From JANQSS01 sp965249735 (GTDB lineage Bacteria > Bacteroidota > Bacteroidia > Chitinophagales > Saprospiraceae), in assembly GCA_965249735.1 (NCBI GenBank), contig CBDFMS010000020.1, positions 221,278 to 285,277 of the forward strand: 64,000 nucleotides of DNA, given 5' to 3'. Under the pieces are notes generated by a model. The model had not been told where the DNA came from. It did no database searches and saw only the letters and a program-made list of their open reading frames with translations. Of the stretch, positions 37,458 through 47,004 are shown one piece after another (position 1 is the stretch's first letter; each line of letters opens with the position of its first letter). A program made the position numbers and the translations under genes.

Positions 37458-39724
37458 ACAATAAAAAATACATGAGTAGAATTGAATATCTGGGGTTTGG
37501 CGTTAATCACACAGCAGATAATTACGTCAAACCATTGTCTTCATGCGAATCAGACGCAGATGCCCTGGCTGATATGCTAAAAAGCACCTATGGTTTACCC
37601 GTAACTCCGGCCTTCAAATCAGGACAATGTTTAACGGACATATTCTTTGCACGAATGAAATCATTGAGTACTGAATTGAAAAAAGGAGACACCTTGATCT
37701 TGTTTTTTTCAGGTCATGGCGGTCAAATTAAAGATACGAATAATGAACCTGATGAAGAATATGACGAAACGCTTTGTTTCTACGATCGCATGCTCATAGA
37801 TGATGAAATTCATGAGGCCTTCAAGCGATTTGATAAAGGAATTAGAATTTTATTTTTTTCTGACAGCTGCCATAGTGGAACGGTACATCGAGAACTAAAT
37901 AAAACAATTCCTCCAAATGTCAAATATTTTAACGAAGCACAGAATTTGGTGGACAGCCATCCGGAGATATACAAAAATTCTAAATCCAAAAACCATGAGA
38001 AACTAAAAGCTTCATTCGCATTTATATCAGCATGTAAGGATGATGAATTTGCTTTAACCGGAAGTCCTATGAGCATATTTACGGAAGGGTTAATCAAAGA
38101 GATAGAGGCAAATCCGGGAATCACGATAAGCGCACTATATAAAACGCTCGCGAAAAACCCAACACTAGCATACAACGAAATGACACCTTCCTGTCATCTC
38201 GAAAATTGGGATGACGTACCGCTCAGTGTAATTTTAAGAACAGATATTCAAGAAGACCTGGGTGAACAAACGGGAGAGGTCGACATGATAGTCGGATTTA
38301 AAGAAAAAAGTGATTTAGATAAAGCCCTGAACATATTACTGGATCTCAACTTAAATCATGAGGAAGTAGAAACGATAGATGAACGAACAATCGTGTTACA
38401 ATTTGATCAGTCCAGGGCATGGTCTTATGAAGATATAAAAGAGTCCATCGATACGATTGAAAACCAATTCGAACAAAAAGGCCTTGACGTATTTGTCGAA
38501 CCGGATTATGTTCTAGACATTCCGGAAGACCAACGAAAAGGTTCCAAAGAATTCGATCCAAACGTATTTTTGTCGGCATGGCCTGCACCCCAAAACGATT
38601 ATTTTGATTGGTATAAAAAAAATAAGTATTCACAGCTGGAAAGTGCGCTGGCCAGCGTCCAATTTACTATTCCATCAGATGAACAAATAATTCGTATCGG
38701 TCACATAGATACAGGATGTTGGGAGGATCATCCGGCTTCGCCCAGGCATTTGCGTGTCGACTTAGGACGCAATTTTATTAAAAAAGAAGATGAGTCTGAC
38801 CCACGAGTGGTGCCTGGTGCAGGCGCTAATGCACTTCACGGAGTGGCCACCGGCGCCATCTTAGCTGGAAAAAAAGTGAATATTAAAGATGGAAAATATG
38901 CGGGTTATAGACGAGAAATGGGTGCGATTCCATTTGCTGAAATAATACCTATTCGGATTTCTAATAATGTAGCTCTTTTTGGTGGAAAAATTCGAAGTTT
39001 TATTCAGGCCATAGAGTATGCAATAGAGATTGGCTGTGAAGTCATAAGTATATCGATGGGAGGTGCTCCAAGTCGACGAATGGCTAGAGTAATTAACCGC
39101 GCCTACGAAAAAGGTGTTGTTGTCGTGGCGGCAGCAGGCAATAATTTCAATGTAATCGCCGATATTGTTATTCCTGAAGAATTGGTTTATCCGGCGCGAT
39201 TTGATCGTGTTATAGCGGTTTGCGGTGTTACTGCTAACCAACGTGCGTATAATTTTCGGGATGTAAAGAAGAAACTCTTCGACGATGGAAACAGAATGCA
39301 AGGAAATTCAGGTCCAGCGAGTGCGATGAAATATGCTATTAGTGCATTTACTCCAAACATGCCTTGGGCAACCATGTCCAAAAAAGAAGAAAACTATAAA
39401 TACGGCTTTTCTGTACGAGGAGGTGGAACGTCCTGCGCCACCCCACAAGTTGCTGCAGCTGCGGCGCTTTATATTGTCAAAAACCGAAAAGCGCTAAATC
39501 AGTTCGACGGGACATGGAAAAAAACTGAAATCGTACGACAAGCTTTGTTTAACACGGCCATGCACGATGATGCCACAAATAAGATACACCGGTATTTTGG
39601 CAATGGAATTTTAAAGGCATCCAATGCCCTGGAATGGCCCGCGAGTGATAATGGATTGAAAAAGGTAAATGCCGATACGGTTGGATGGACAATAATAGAC
39701 GAATATTTGAAATTGTATTTTTAA
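37454..39724 (+). CDS. Caspase (C14)-subtilase (S8) fusion protease
   Basis: 756 residues from GTG 37454, which overlaps the upstream TGA; ATG 37472 is the alternative start. N-terminal caspase-like domain with H88 (LFFSGHGGQ) and C139 (FFSDSCHSGT). A linker (about 270-390, VDMIVGFKEKSDLDKALNIL) resembles an I9-like or adaptor fold. The C-terminal subtilase has D419 (GHIDTGCW), H462 (ALHGVATGA) and S660 (GGTSCATP), with AAAGNNF at the oxyanion site. Both triads look intact, so one protein carries two proteases of different mechanism. No signal peptide. The coupling to a CHAT protease suggests a proteolytic cascade; which activates which cannot be told. Confidence 0.9.
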   Translation: MNNKKYMSRIEYLGFGVNHTADNYVKPLSSCESDADALADMLKSTYGLPVTPAFKSGQCLTDIFFARMKSLSTELKKGDTLILFFSGHGGQIKDTNNEPDEEYDETLCFYDRMLIDDEIHEAFKRFDKGIRILFFSDSCHSGTVHRELNKTIPPNVKYFNEAQNLVDSHPEIYKNSKSKNHEKLKASFAFISACKDDEFALTGSPMSIFTEGLIKEIEANPGITISALYKTLAKNPTLAYNEMTPSCHLENWDDVPLSVILRTDIQEDLGEQTGEVDMIVGFKEKSDLDKALNILLDLNLNHEEVETIDERTIVLQFDQSRAWSYEDIKESIDTIENQFEQKGLDVFVEPDYVLDIPEDQRKGSKEFDPNVFLSAWPAPQNDYFDWYKKNKYSQLESALASVQFTIPSDEQIIRIGHIDTGCWEDHPASPRHLRVDLGRNFIKKEDESDPRVVPGAGANALHGVATGAILAGKKVNIKDGKYAGYRREMGAIPFAEIIPIRISNNVALFGGKIRSFIQAIEYAIEIGCEVISISMGGAPSRRMARVINRAYEKGVVVVAAAGNNFNVIADIVIPEELVYPARFDRVIAVCGVTANQRAYNFRDVKKKLFDDGNRMQGNSGPASAMKYAISAFTPNMPWATMSKKEENYKYGFSVRGGGTSCATPQVAAAAALYIVKNRKALNQFDGTWKKTEIVRQALFNTAMHDDATNKIHRYFGNGILKASNALEWPASDNGLKKVNADTVGWTIIDEYLKLYF

Positions 39725-39744
39725 TTACGATAGAAAGTTCATTT

Positions 39745-40005
39745 ATGCACCTTGCTATGAAGAAAATATTTATCAGTTAGTTGAAGAAACGGAGCAAAGA
39801 AGTCGCGGAAAAATTAAAGCCATTTCTAGTGAAATGCACAAAAGTAGGAATAATGATCTCTACTGATTTTAATAAAGGCAATCATTGGCGAAAACAATTA
39901 GTGGAGGACATGAAATCATGTACGCACTGCATCCTTTGTTTTAATCCGGAAAGCGTAAAATCGGAATGGTTGTACTTTAAAGTAAGTGCCATGTCATGCA
40001 ATTAA
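39745..40005 (+). pseudogene. Small TIR gene broken by a stop codon
   Basis: Reads MKKIFIS, then TAG at 39778, then LKKRSKEVAEKLKPFLVK and HWRKQLVEDMKSCTHCILCF, ending ESVKSEWLYFKVSAM. This is the N-terminal two thirds of a TIR domain (beta A KIFIS, alpha C with SEWLYFKV, where the catalytic Glu would be expected near the Phe). It is 20 bp after the caspase-subtilase stop and may once have been the third gene of that operon. Whether the stop is real needs checking, since the rest looks conserved. Confidence 0.6.
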
Positions 40006-40226
40006 ATAATTAAATAAGTCGATATGAAAATAGTAAAACAACCGTCCGTCAAACTTTTTAACTCCGGCACAGGACGTTCAGGCGCACCGTAATCACCTTT
40101 TAGTGCAATTTGCACCCCTGAAACGATTTAAAACATAAGAATGGAAAATGGAGACTGACGCGCATCAATAACTAACGATACAACCATAATAAGAAATTAT
40201 TCAATTTATCCTTAAAACTAATTCGC

Positions 40227-41801
40227 ATGAAAAACATAGACCTACACTGTCATCCCTCACAAAAAACTATGCTAACAAAAAACACGGGGCCAAATGACAT
40301 TATTGAATTTGACACAAGCATTTCCATCCTTACAGACGAAACGGCCGGAGATATCCTGGATTCACAAAGTAGTTTAAAGCAACTCGGGGATGGAAATTTC
40401 AAACTGGTGTTTTGGTCCATTTACACCCTGGAACGAGAAGTCGTAAATATTAGCAGGATTGGTGAAGCAATACGAAATGAAGCGGACAAGGATCTCATTG
40501 ATGAAAAGTTTCTCGATAAAGTTAAAAATGCCCAAATCAATTACTTCGACTACATGAAGAAAGAATGGTCATTAATGAAACAAGAATCCATCAACAACAC
40601 CAAATTGAATCTCATTTCAGACATTAGTCAGTTACAGCCTGACAAAATCAATATCTTTCCGTCCCTGGAAGGTGCGCATGCATTTATCACATCTGTTGAT
40701 GAGGAAAACTATGTAGATGACACCGTGATCGACCGCTTGAAGAATTTTTTGAATAGCGAACCTCTAAGTTTCATTACACTAACACATTTTACAAACCAAC
40801 AATTGTTCACACATTGTTTTGGCTTGAAACTCATGAAAAAGAAGGAATTGGTTGGGTCAAACTTCTACCCAACGTATTTGTCACCAAAGGGCTATTCTGA
40901 TCTCGGCGAAAAGTTCTTAAACACCTGCATCGAATCTAATACGGTTATCGATGTGAAGCATGTCAGTCTGCTCGGTAGACTAAATATTTATGAGCACATA
41001 AAAAATAATCACCCGGGCTATACGCGAGTGATGTGTTCACACGCCGGATTGACCGGCATGCCATTTTCAGAATTTTTTAATGACTGCCTGGTTATGGCCG
41101 AAGAAAAGCCAGGTGTCAACAAAAGTAAAGTCTTTGAAAATAGAGGACACTATATCGTGAAGTTGGTTTATCGACGAAAAAACGGCCCTCTTGGTTTAAC
41201 ATTTAATCCGCAACTGATCAACCTATATGACGACGATATCAGATCAATCATTGAAATTGGTGGAATCATAGGTCTGTCGCTCGATCAGCGAATACTAGGA
41301 TCCAGTACATTTCTGGATCGAATTGGTCAATTGCTCAATTATCATACAGATTATTTATCGCTTGAGGCATTCTTATTGCTATGTCAACGGATTGGAATGC
41401 GACCTGAAGACTACTTAGGTGAAAACTACCGGGATAGACTGGATGAAGAACTCGTAACGCTGGAAGATTTGGGACTTGAAGCGGATCGTGCTCGGGGTGT
41501 CTTGGATTGGAGCAAAAAGCATCGCAGACGTGTTGCGCAGAGTATTATGCACATCATGGATGTAGGGGCGCAAGTGAGCGACACACCGTGGAATCATATT
41601 GCATTGGGGTCTGACTTCGACGGACTGATCGATGCAGTAAATTGCTGTAGAACTTCGGAAAAAGTACCGAAATTCAAAAAATCTTTAATTAAAGAGTTTA
41701 AAAAACTGGAGGATCGAAGGGACTATATATATAACATTTCACCGAAGGATTTGGTCCGTAAAGTTTTTGAGCAGAACGTGATTGACTTTTATAAGCGTTG
41801 A
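40227..41801 (+). CDS. M19-type dipeptidase / metal-dependent hydrolase
   Basis: 524 residues of the amidohydrolase superfamily nearest to renal dipeptidase (M19). Metal-ligand candidates are H7 and H9 in IDLHCHPSQ, E in FPSLEGAHAF, H in VDVKH-like strand DVKHVSLLG, H in MCSHAGLTG, and D463 in LGSDFDG. It is longer than typical M19 enzymes (about 350-400), with inserts in the first third and around 300-340. No signal peptide, so cytoplasmic. It follows the protease genes on the same strand after a 221-bp gap (measured from the TIR remnant); a link to that locus is inferred from position only. Confidence 0.8.
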   Translation: MKNIDLHCHPSQKTMLTKNTGPNDIIEFDTSISILTDETAGDILDSQSSLKQLGDGNFKLVFWSIYTLEREVVNISRIGEAIRNEADKDLIDEKFLDKVKNAQINYFDYMKKEWSLMKQESINNTKLNLISDISQLQPDKINIFPSLEGAHAFITSVDEENYVDDTVIDRLKNFLNSEPLSFITLTHFTNQQLFTHCFGLKLMKKKELVGSNFYPTYLSPKGYSDLGEKFLNTCIESNTVIDVKHVSLLGRLNIYEHIKNNHPGYTRVMCSHAGLTGMPFSEFFNDCLVMAEEKPGVNKSKVFENRGHYIVKLVYRRKNGPLGLTFNPQLINLYDDDIRSIIEIGGIIGLSLDQRILGSSTFLDRIGQLLNYHTDYLSLEAFLLLCQRIGMRPEDYLGENYRDRLDEELVTLEDLGLEADRARGVLDWSKKHRRRVAQSIMHIMDVGAQVSDTPWNHIALGSDFDGLIDAVNCCRTSEKVPKFKKSLIKEFKKLEDRRDYIYNISPKDLVRKVFEQNVIDFYKR

Positions 41802-42727
41802 TCTCCTAACGATGATATATTCCAACTAATGTCGGGCAATGTTCCAATCTGGTAACACTATATCGAAAGTTGGTCAATTATGTCTGGTGGAAAGACACAG
41901 AAAACAATCCGATGATTGGATGCATGACAAATTCGGGATAAATTAAATATTGAACGCTATGCCGTTATCGTATCATATTCAAATACCCGAGCACCGAGAA
42001 TCATGCTTGAATGTACGCCGATTTCGTATGTTATGCGACATTGATAAACAGGACACGCATTGCCCCAAAGTTGATCAAAAGTGCATGATGACATGCCAAA
42101 ACCGGGCGAAATGAGGCATGAGTGGCGGATATAAGTAAGTTAGCGTACATAACGAGTGTACTTTAACAAAGAAATGAACTATAGTAAAAAGCATTGTCAT
42201 TTTAATACCGGCAGGGATCGAACAAAACATTATATTTAATAGATTATTAGTGAGTTACAAAATTTAATTATTTGGAGTTGACGTAATAGTTGACGAAATT
42301 GCGTTTATAGTGATAATCAACATATTAAGCATAGTCTTTTTTATGTAACCGTCATTTTAGCGGTCGTTTTTAACTAATTCGCCTCAATTCTAACCGATCT
42401 CGTGAAGTATGGGCTTCCCAGGTGGGCGCTGACAACTTACTCCCCTTTCATTGCTATCTTGCTATCGATCCATTTTTGATGTTATGTCTCAGTCTACTTT
42501 GATTCGCATGACAAGATTTGCGGGATCGTGTGCAGCAATTGGTCCACACAACAATTCGTGTAGTATTCTGCTCGAAATCCATGCTAAAAGCGTTGCCCCA
42601 TTAATCCGACAAGCGGGAATGAATGCTTACTTGTATCGTCTTCCTTAAAACATATTCGAGACTTTCATTCACGTCACAACTTGTGCACAATCTTTGCCTT
42701 GGTATGCATTGAGTATCTTAACACACC
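41802..42727. other. Long intergenic stretch, no gene recognised
   Basis: About 925 bp without a supportable gene. A short frame at 42451-42648 has no coding character. A direct repeat AGTTGACG occurs twice in GAGTTGACGTAATAGTTGAC (about 42276). No tRNA or hairpin of note. Confidence 0.4.
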
Positions 42728-45700
42728 ATGTCATCTCAAATAACATCTGATCTTGAATCACCCCGCGAAGTCAAAGTCTTCCTCTGCTACCGACGTAGTG
42801 ACGGAGCCTGGCATGCTGAGTGGCTGCATAATCGGTTAAATGGGACATCATACACTGACGCCGATGGGACATCATGTTCAATTAAGACGTATTACGACAA
42901 GACAGCACCTGGAGTTGCCAACTGGAAAGAGCTGCATTTTCCTTCCCTTCAAACATCTGAGGCGCTAGTAATAGTCTGCACTCCTGGAATAGCAAAGGAA
43001 TTCTCCAAGAAGGACCAACCGGATTGGGTGTACAAGGAATTAGGTTGGTGGATCAAGAAACGGAAAACAGCGCCCATTGTAATTGATGCAACCGGCGAGG
43101 GTGATCGATGGCTTCCTGATTCGGTCATGGACAAATGGCCTGATATAAATCGGATTGATTTGAATCGTGAGGAAGCGCGGGCTGCAATAGAAAGTGGAGA
43201 TGATTTCCTTACGACAAGAATCGTCGATCGGATCGTCGGGGGGATAAGGGAAAGCGAACGAGCTACGGTCTTTGAGGACTTAGAAAGGGTAAAAAGGTTG
43301 AACAAACGGCAGGGTATTCTTTTGTTCATTGCTGCCGTCCTGTTGCTTATTGCGGCAATTACAACGCCCATTGCCTTCGTGCAAAAAGCGAATGCTAACA
43401 AAAGACTAAAAGAAGCCCAGGCAAACGCATTGGCTGCTCAAGCTCAATTGATTTTTCTAACCGATCACACCAAAGCTCTAAGTCTTGCGCTCCAGGGATG
43501 CGGTATAAAGCGAACGCCAGAAAGCCAAGCCGCCCTTTCCTTTGTAACGGGGAACTCTGACTCCTACTATAAAGCATCCTTTGTTGGACAATATTCATTT
43601 GCATTTTCGCCCGATGGACAGTATGTGCTTACAGGAGGCTCGGATTGGACTGCCAAGCTTTGGACGCTTGATGGAGCAGAAGTGCGGTCTTTTACTGGGC
43701 ATGAGGGTGCGGTTGTGTCCGCAGTATTTTCGCCCGATGGACAGTATGTGCTTACAGGAAGTTCGGACGCGACTGCCAAGCTTTGGACGCTTGATGGGGC
43801 AGAAATGCGGTCTTTTGTTGGGCATGAGGGAGGCACTTCAGTAGCATTTTCGCCCGATGGACAGTACGTGCTTACAGCAGGACGTTGGGATGCGACTGCC
43901 AAACTTTGGACGCTTGATGGAGTAGAAGTGCGATCTTTCGCGGGAGAAGGAGGCACTTCAGTAGCATTTTCCGCCGATGGACAGTACGTGTTTACAGGAG
44001 GTTCGGATTCGACTGCCAAGCTTTGGACACTTGATGGAGTAGAAGTGCGATCTTTCGAGGGAGCAGGAGTCAATTCAGTAGCATTTTCCCCCGATGGACA
44101 GTACGTGCTTTTGGCACACTCAGATATGACAGCAACGCTATGGAGGCTTGACGGAGAAGAAGCGTGGTATGTCCTTCGAGGGTTTCAGATCCTTTCAGTA
44201 GCATTTTCCCCCGATGGACAGTACGTGCTTGCAGGAGGTTGGGATGCAACTGCCAAACTTTGGAGGTTTGAAGATGGGAAAGAGAAGCCGTCTTTCGAAG
44301 AAATGCGGTCTTTCATTGGGCATGAGAATAGGGTCGGTACCGTGGCATTTTCCCCCGATGGACAGCACATGCTTACGGGAAGCGCTGGTGGAACTGCGAA
44401 GCTTTGGACGCTCGACGGAATAATAGTGCGGTCTTTCGAGGGAGAAAGATATGGCGAGGTCAATTCAGTAGCATTTTCCCCCGATGGACAGCACGTGCTT
44501 ACGGGAAATTGGGATGGAACCGCGAAGCTTTGGACGCTCGACGGAACAAAAGTGCGGTCAGTTCCGCAGCATTTTCGCCCGATGGACAGTATGTGCTTAC
44601 AGGGGATTGGGCTGCCACTGCAAAGCTTTGGACGCTCGACGGAACAGAATTGCGGTCTTTTATTGGACATGAGGAAGGGATCACTTCCGTGGCATTTTCC
44701 CCTAATGGACAGTATGTGCTTACAGGGGATTGGGATGCCACTGCAAAGCTTTGGACTGTCGATGGAATAGAAATGCAGTCTTTTATTGGACATGAGGAAG
44801 TGGTCAATTCCGTAACATTTTCGCCCGACGGACAATACGTGCTTACAGGTAGCTCAGATGAGACTGCAAAGCTTTGGACGCTCGACGGAACAGAATTGCG
44901 GTCTTTTATTGGACATGAGGAAGGGATCACTTCCGTGGCATTTTCCCCTAATGGACAGTATGTGCTTACAGGGGATTGGGATGCCACTGCAAAGCTTTGG
45001 ACTGTCGATGGAATAGAAATGCAGTCTTTTATTGGACATGAGGAAGTGGTCAATTCCGTAACATTTTCGCCCGACGGACAATACGTGCTTACAGGTAGCT
45101 CAGATGAGACTGCAAAGCTTTGGACGCTCGACGGAACAAAAGTGCGGTCTTTCGATGTTAAGAGTGTGGTCAATTCCGTGGCATTTTCCCCCAATGGACA
45201 GCATGTGCTTACAGGCAGCTCAGATGGGACTGCAAAGCTCTCACTTGATGGGATACAAGAGCGGTCTTTTATTGGACGCTACAGGTAGCTCAGATGAGAC
45301 TGCAAAGCTTTGGACGCTCGACGGAACAAAAGTGCGGTCTTTCGATGTTAAGAGTGTGGTCAATTCCGTGGCATTTTCCCCCAATGGACAGCATGTGCTT
45401 ACAGGCAGCTCAGATGGGACTGCAAAGCTCTGGACACTTGATGGGATACAAGAGCGGTCTTTTATTGGACGTGTGTCATTCGATGGATCACATTACAAGG
45501 TCAATTCCGTGGCATTTTCTCCCGACGGACAATACGTGCTTACAGCAGGAGGTCGGGATGCAAAGCTTTGGACGCTCGACGGAAGAGAAATACAGAATTT
45601 CCGTGGGCATGAGAGTTTTGTCACCACAGTAGCATTTTCTCCCGATGGACAGTACATACTTACAGGATGCTTTGATGGGACCACTAAGCTATGGATGAGA

Positions 45701-45754
45701 TGGGATCACATTCTTGAATCAGGATTAATTGCCTCAATGAATGATGACGACTAA
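42728..45754 (+). CDS. TIR-transmembrane-WD40 protein, reading frame broken twice
   Basis: TIR domain (about 14-170) with KVFLCYRRSDGAWHAEWL and the alpha-C box WVYKELGWW, where E104 is the likely catalytic Glu. One membrane helix (about 196-218, GILLFIAAVLLLIAAITTPI). Then WD40 blades of about 41 residues built on VAFSPDGQYVLTGGSD and TAKLWTLDG. The first frame is lost near 44558, where two blades seem joined by a deletion; blades continue in another frame to 45278 and, after a 190-bp duplication, in a third frame to 45754. With both shifts corrected, the protein is about 1000 residues. TIR-WD40 proteins are predicted immune sensors. Confidence 0.85.
44641..45132 (+). repeat. Perfect tandem duplication of two WD40 blades (2 x 246 bp)
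   Basis: 44641-44886 and 44887-45132 appear identical base for base. Each unit is 246 bp, exactly 82 codons or two blades, so the duplication preserves frame. Identity at synonymous positions points to very recent unequal exchange, or to an assembly repeat error. Confidence 0.9.
45091..45471 (+). repeat. Out-of-frame duplication of about 190 bp in the WD40 array
   Basis: 45091-45278 recurs as 45281-45471, starting ACAGGTAGCTCAGATGAG. The shift of 190 bp is not a multiple of three, and the first unit lacks three bases (CTCTCACTTG versus CTCTGGACACTTG). The result is the second frame break. The junction CGCT|ACAGG looks like an error or a failed recombination. Confidence 0.8.
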
Positions 45755-46059
45755 AAATCCTCCCAGATCTTGAGAAATACACGATTCTGAAGAATCAGCT
45801 CACACCAGTACTAACCCCGTGGGAAGAGATTAATCTTCTGCAAAGCAAACTCATTGAACAACTTCGTCGCGCCCAGCTAACTGTAGACTTTCAGAACATC
45901 GGTAATTCGATACAAAATGTAATAGGGACTGATAGTTAGTTATAATAAATAGGTACAAATAGGGTACAGAATTGATAGATTAGCCCTGTTTGAAAGTCAA
46001 GAATAACTACATTTAGAATGTAAGTTTATTTTATCATAAAGACCTTAGTTAACCCTATC
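45755..46059 (+). other. Coding-like remnant after the WD40 gene
   Basis: One frame reads KILPDLEKYTILKNQLTPVL then WEEINLLQSKLIEQLRR and FQNIGNSIQNVIGTDS before a stop at 45937-45939. It has no start codon and its frame differs from the WD40 end. It may be the tail of a lost helical protein. The remainder up to 46059 holds nothing I recognise. Confidence 0.35.
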
Positions 46060-46416
46060 ATGAAAACTCTAACATTATTCTTAGTTGTAACCTTTGGAAT
46101 ATCCTTGAACTGCATTTCCCAAACTGTAAATGACATTCCAATTAGGGATATTGATCTTGAATACGTGCAGATTGTAGAAACATCAAATGCGTTTACTAAT
46201 AAAAAAAGCATCATTGAAATCGACTTTGGTCATGAGGGTAAGCAATGGGAATCTAATGACACACAAGTAAAGGATGAGAATGGTAAACCGATGGAGTTCA
46301 ACTCAATGATTGACGCTCTAAATTTCATGGAAAGAAGTGGTTATGAATTTGTTGCCGCTTATGTTTTTAATAATGGTAGTCAGAACGTTCTCCACTACTT
46401 ACTAAAAAAAGGGTGA
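46060..46416 (+). CDS. Small secreted protein, unknown function
   Basis: 118 residues with a signal peptide (MKTLTLFLVVTFGISLNCIS). The mature part begins QTVNDIPIRDIDLEYVQIVE and ends with NFMERSGYEFVAAYVFNNGS, a pattern like small periplasmic Bacteroidota proteins with a DUF4177-like GYEFVAA strand. Intact. Not part of an obvious operon. Confidence 0.6.
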   Translation: MKTLTLFLVVTFGISLNCISQTVNDIPIRDIDLEYVQIVETSNAFTNKKSIIEIDFGHEGKQWESNDTQVKDENGKPMEFNSMIDALNFMERSGYEFVAAYVFNNGSQNVLHYLLKKG

Positions 46417-46580
46417 CATCGCGACATTACACAACCGAGGGATTTTTAAGGTTAAACCAGAAAAATTTGACGAATTCAAGGCTTTGGTTATTGAAAGTCG
46501 GAAGCTAATCGAATCCAAAAAAATGGAGAATGGTCCAATGAATTGGTGTCAGGATTTAGAAACAGATTCTCTTTATTATC
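46415..46580 (+). pseudogene. Fragment resembling an ABM-type small protein
   Basis: Coding-like frame GIFKVKPEKFDEFKALVIES followed by RKLIESKKMENGP and MNWCQDLETDS, lacking start and end. The KPEKFDEFKAL core is like antibiotic-biosynthesis-monooxygenase-type dimeric proteins. It abuts the truncated 3' end of the opposite-strand TIR gene, marking a recombination junction near 46550-46580. Confidence 0.4.
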
Positions 46581-46901
46581 CCAGCTTATCTCGCCATCAG
46601 TTAGTGCAATCAGTAAGGTGTCTATAGATTTGTGTTCCAGCCAATATTCAATTTCCTTTATTACCCATTTGGAATCTGCGGATTCTGGGGAAGCCATGTA
46701 AATCAGATACTCAGACTCGTCTAATGCTTTAACGATATTATTCCATAAATGGGGTGAGGCTGATAAACTGACCTCATCTCTAAAAATGTTCAGGTTTCTG
46801 AGCTTATACCAGGGCTTGGCAAACTTTTCAAGTGCCGACTGCAATGCCGGAGCTAACTTGCCATCGGCTGCATGTGAATAGGATATGAAGGCGTTATACA
46901 T
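46488..46901 (-). CDS. TIR-domain protein, truncated
   Basis: 137 residues. MYNAFISYSHAADGKLAPAL opens a TIR domain of the kind found at the front of TIR-WD40/TPR proteins (WYKLRNLNIFRDEVSLSASP). The alpha-C box is SADSKWVIKEIEYWLEH with E83 as catalytic candidate. After DTLLIALTDGEISWDN the reading leaves the family pattern and stops, where the antisense DNA looks like another gene fragment. It is therefore probably the 5' stump of a larger TIR-sensor gene, though the enzymatic core is complete. Confidence 0.78.
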   Translation of the reverse strand: MYNAFISYSHAADGKLAPALQSALEKFAKPWYKLRNLNIFRDEVSLSASPHLWNNIVKALDESEYLIYMASPESADSKWVIKEIEYWLEHKSIDTLLIALTDGEISWDNKENLFLNPDTNSLDHSPFFWIRLASDFQ

Positions 46902-47004
46902 ACTGGCAAATTAAGATAAACTAAAACTACCTAATATTATTCTGATTTTCTCTTCCGAACTCTACCTTCCTCTCGTCTATCGTTTAAGGTCACTGATTAA
47001 TGAC

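Noticed and set aside
32016..41801. Type III-E CRISPR Craspase or gasdermin system
   Set aside because: A CHAT protease is present but no gRAMP-type effector, CRISPR array or gasdermin-like pore protein lies nearby.
42451..42648. 65-residue open frame before the TIR-WD40 gene
   Set aside because: Composition is not protein-like and no family is recognisable; probably chance.
43567..45194. Long open frames antisense to, and in other frames of, the WD40 array
   Set aside because: They are a by-product of the repeated, near-identical blade sequence; all translate to low-complexity repeats of the same few phrases and have no family resemblance.
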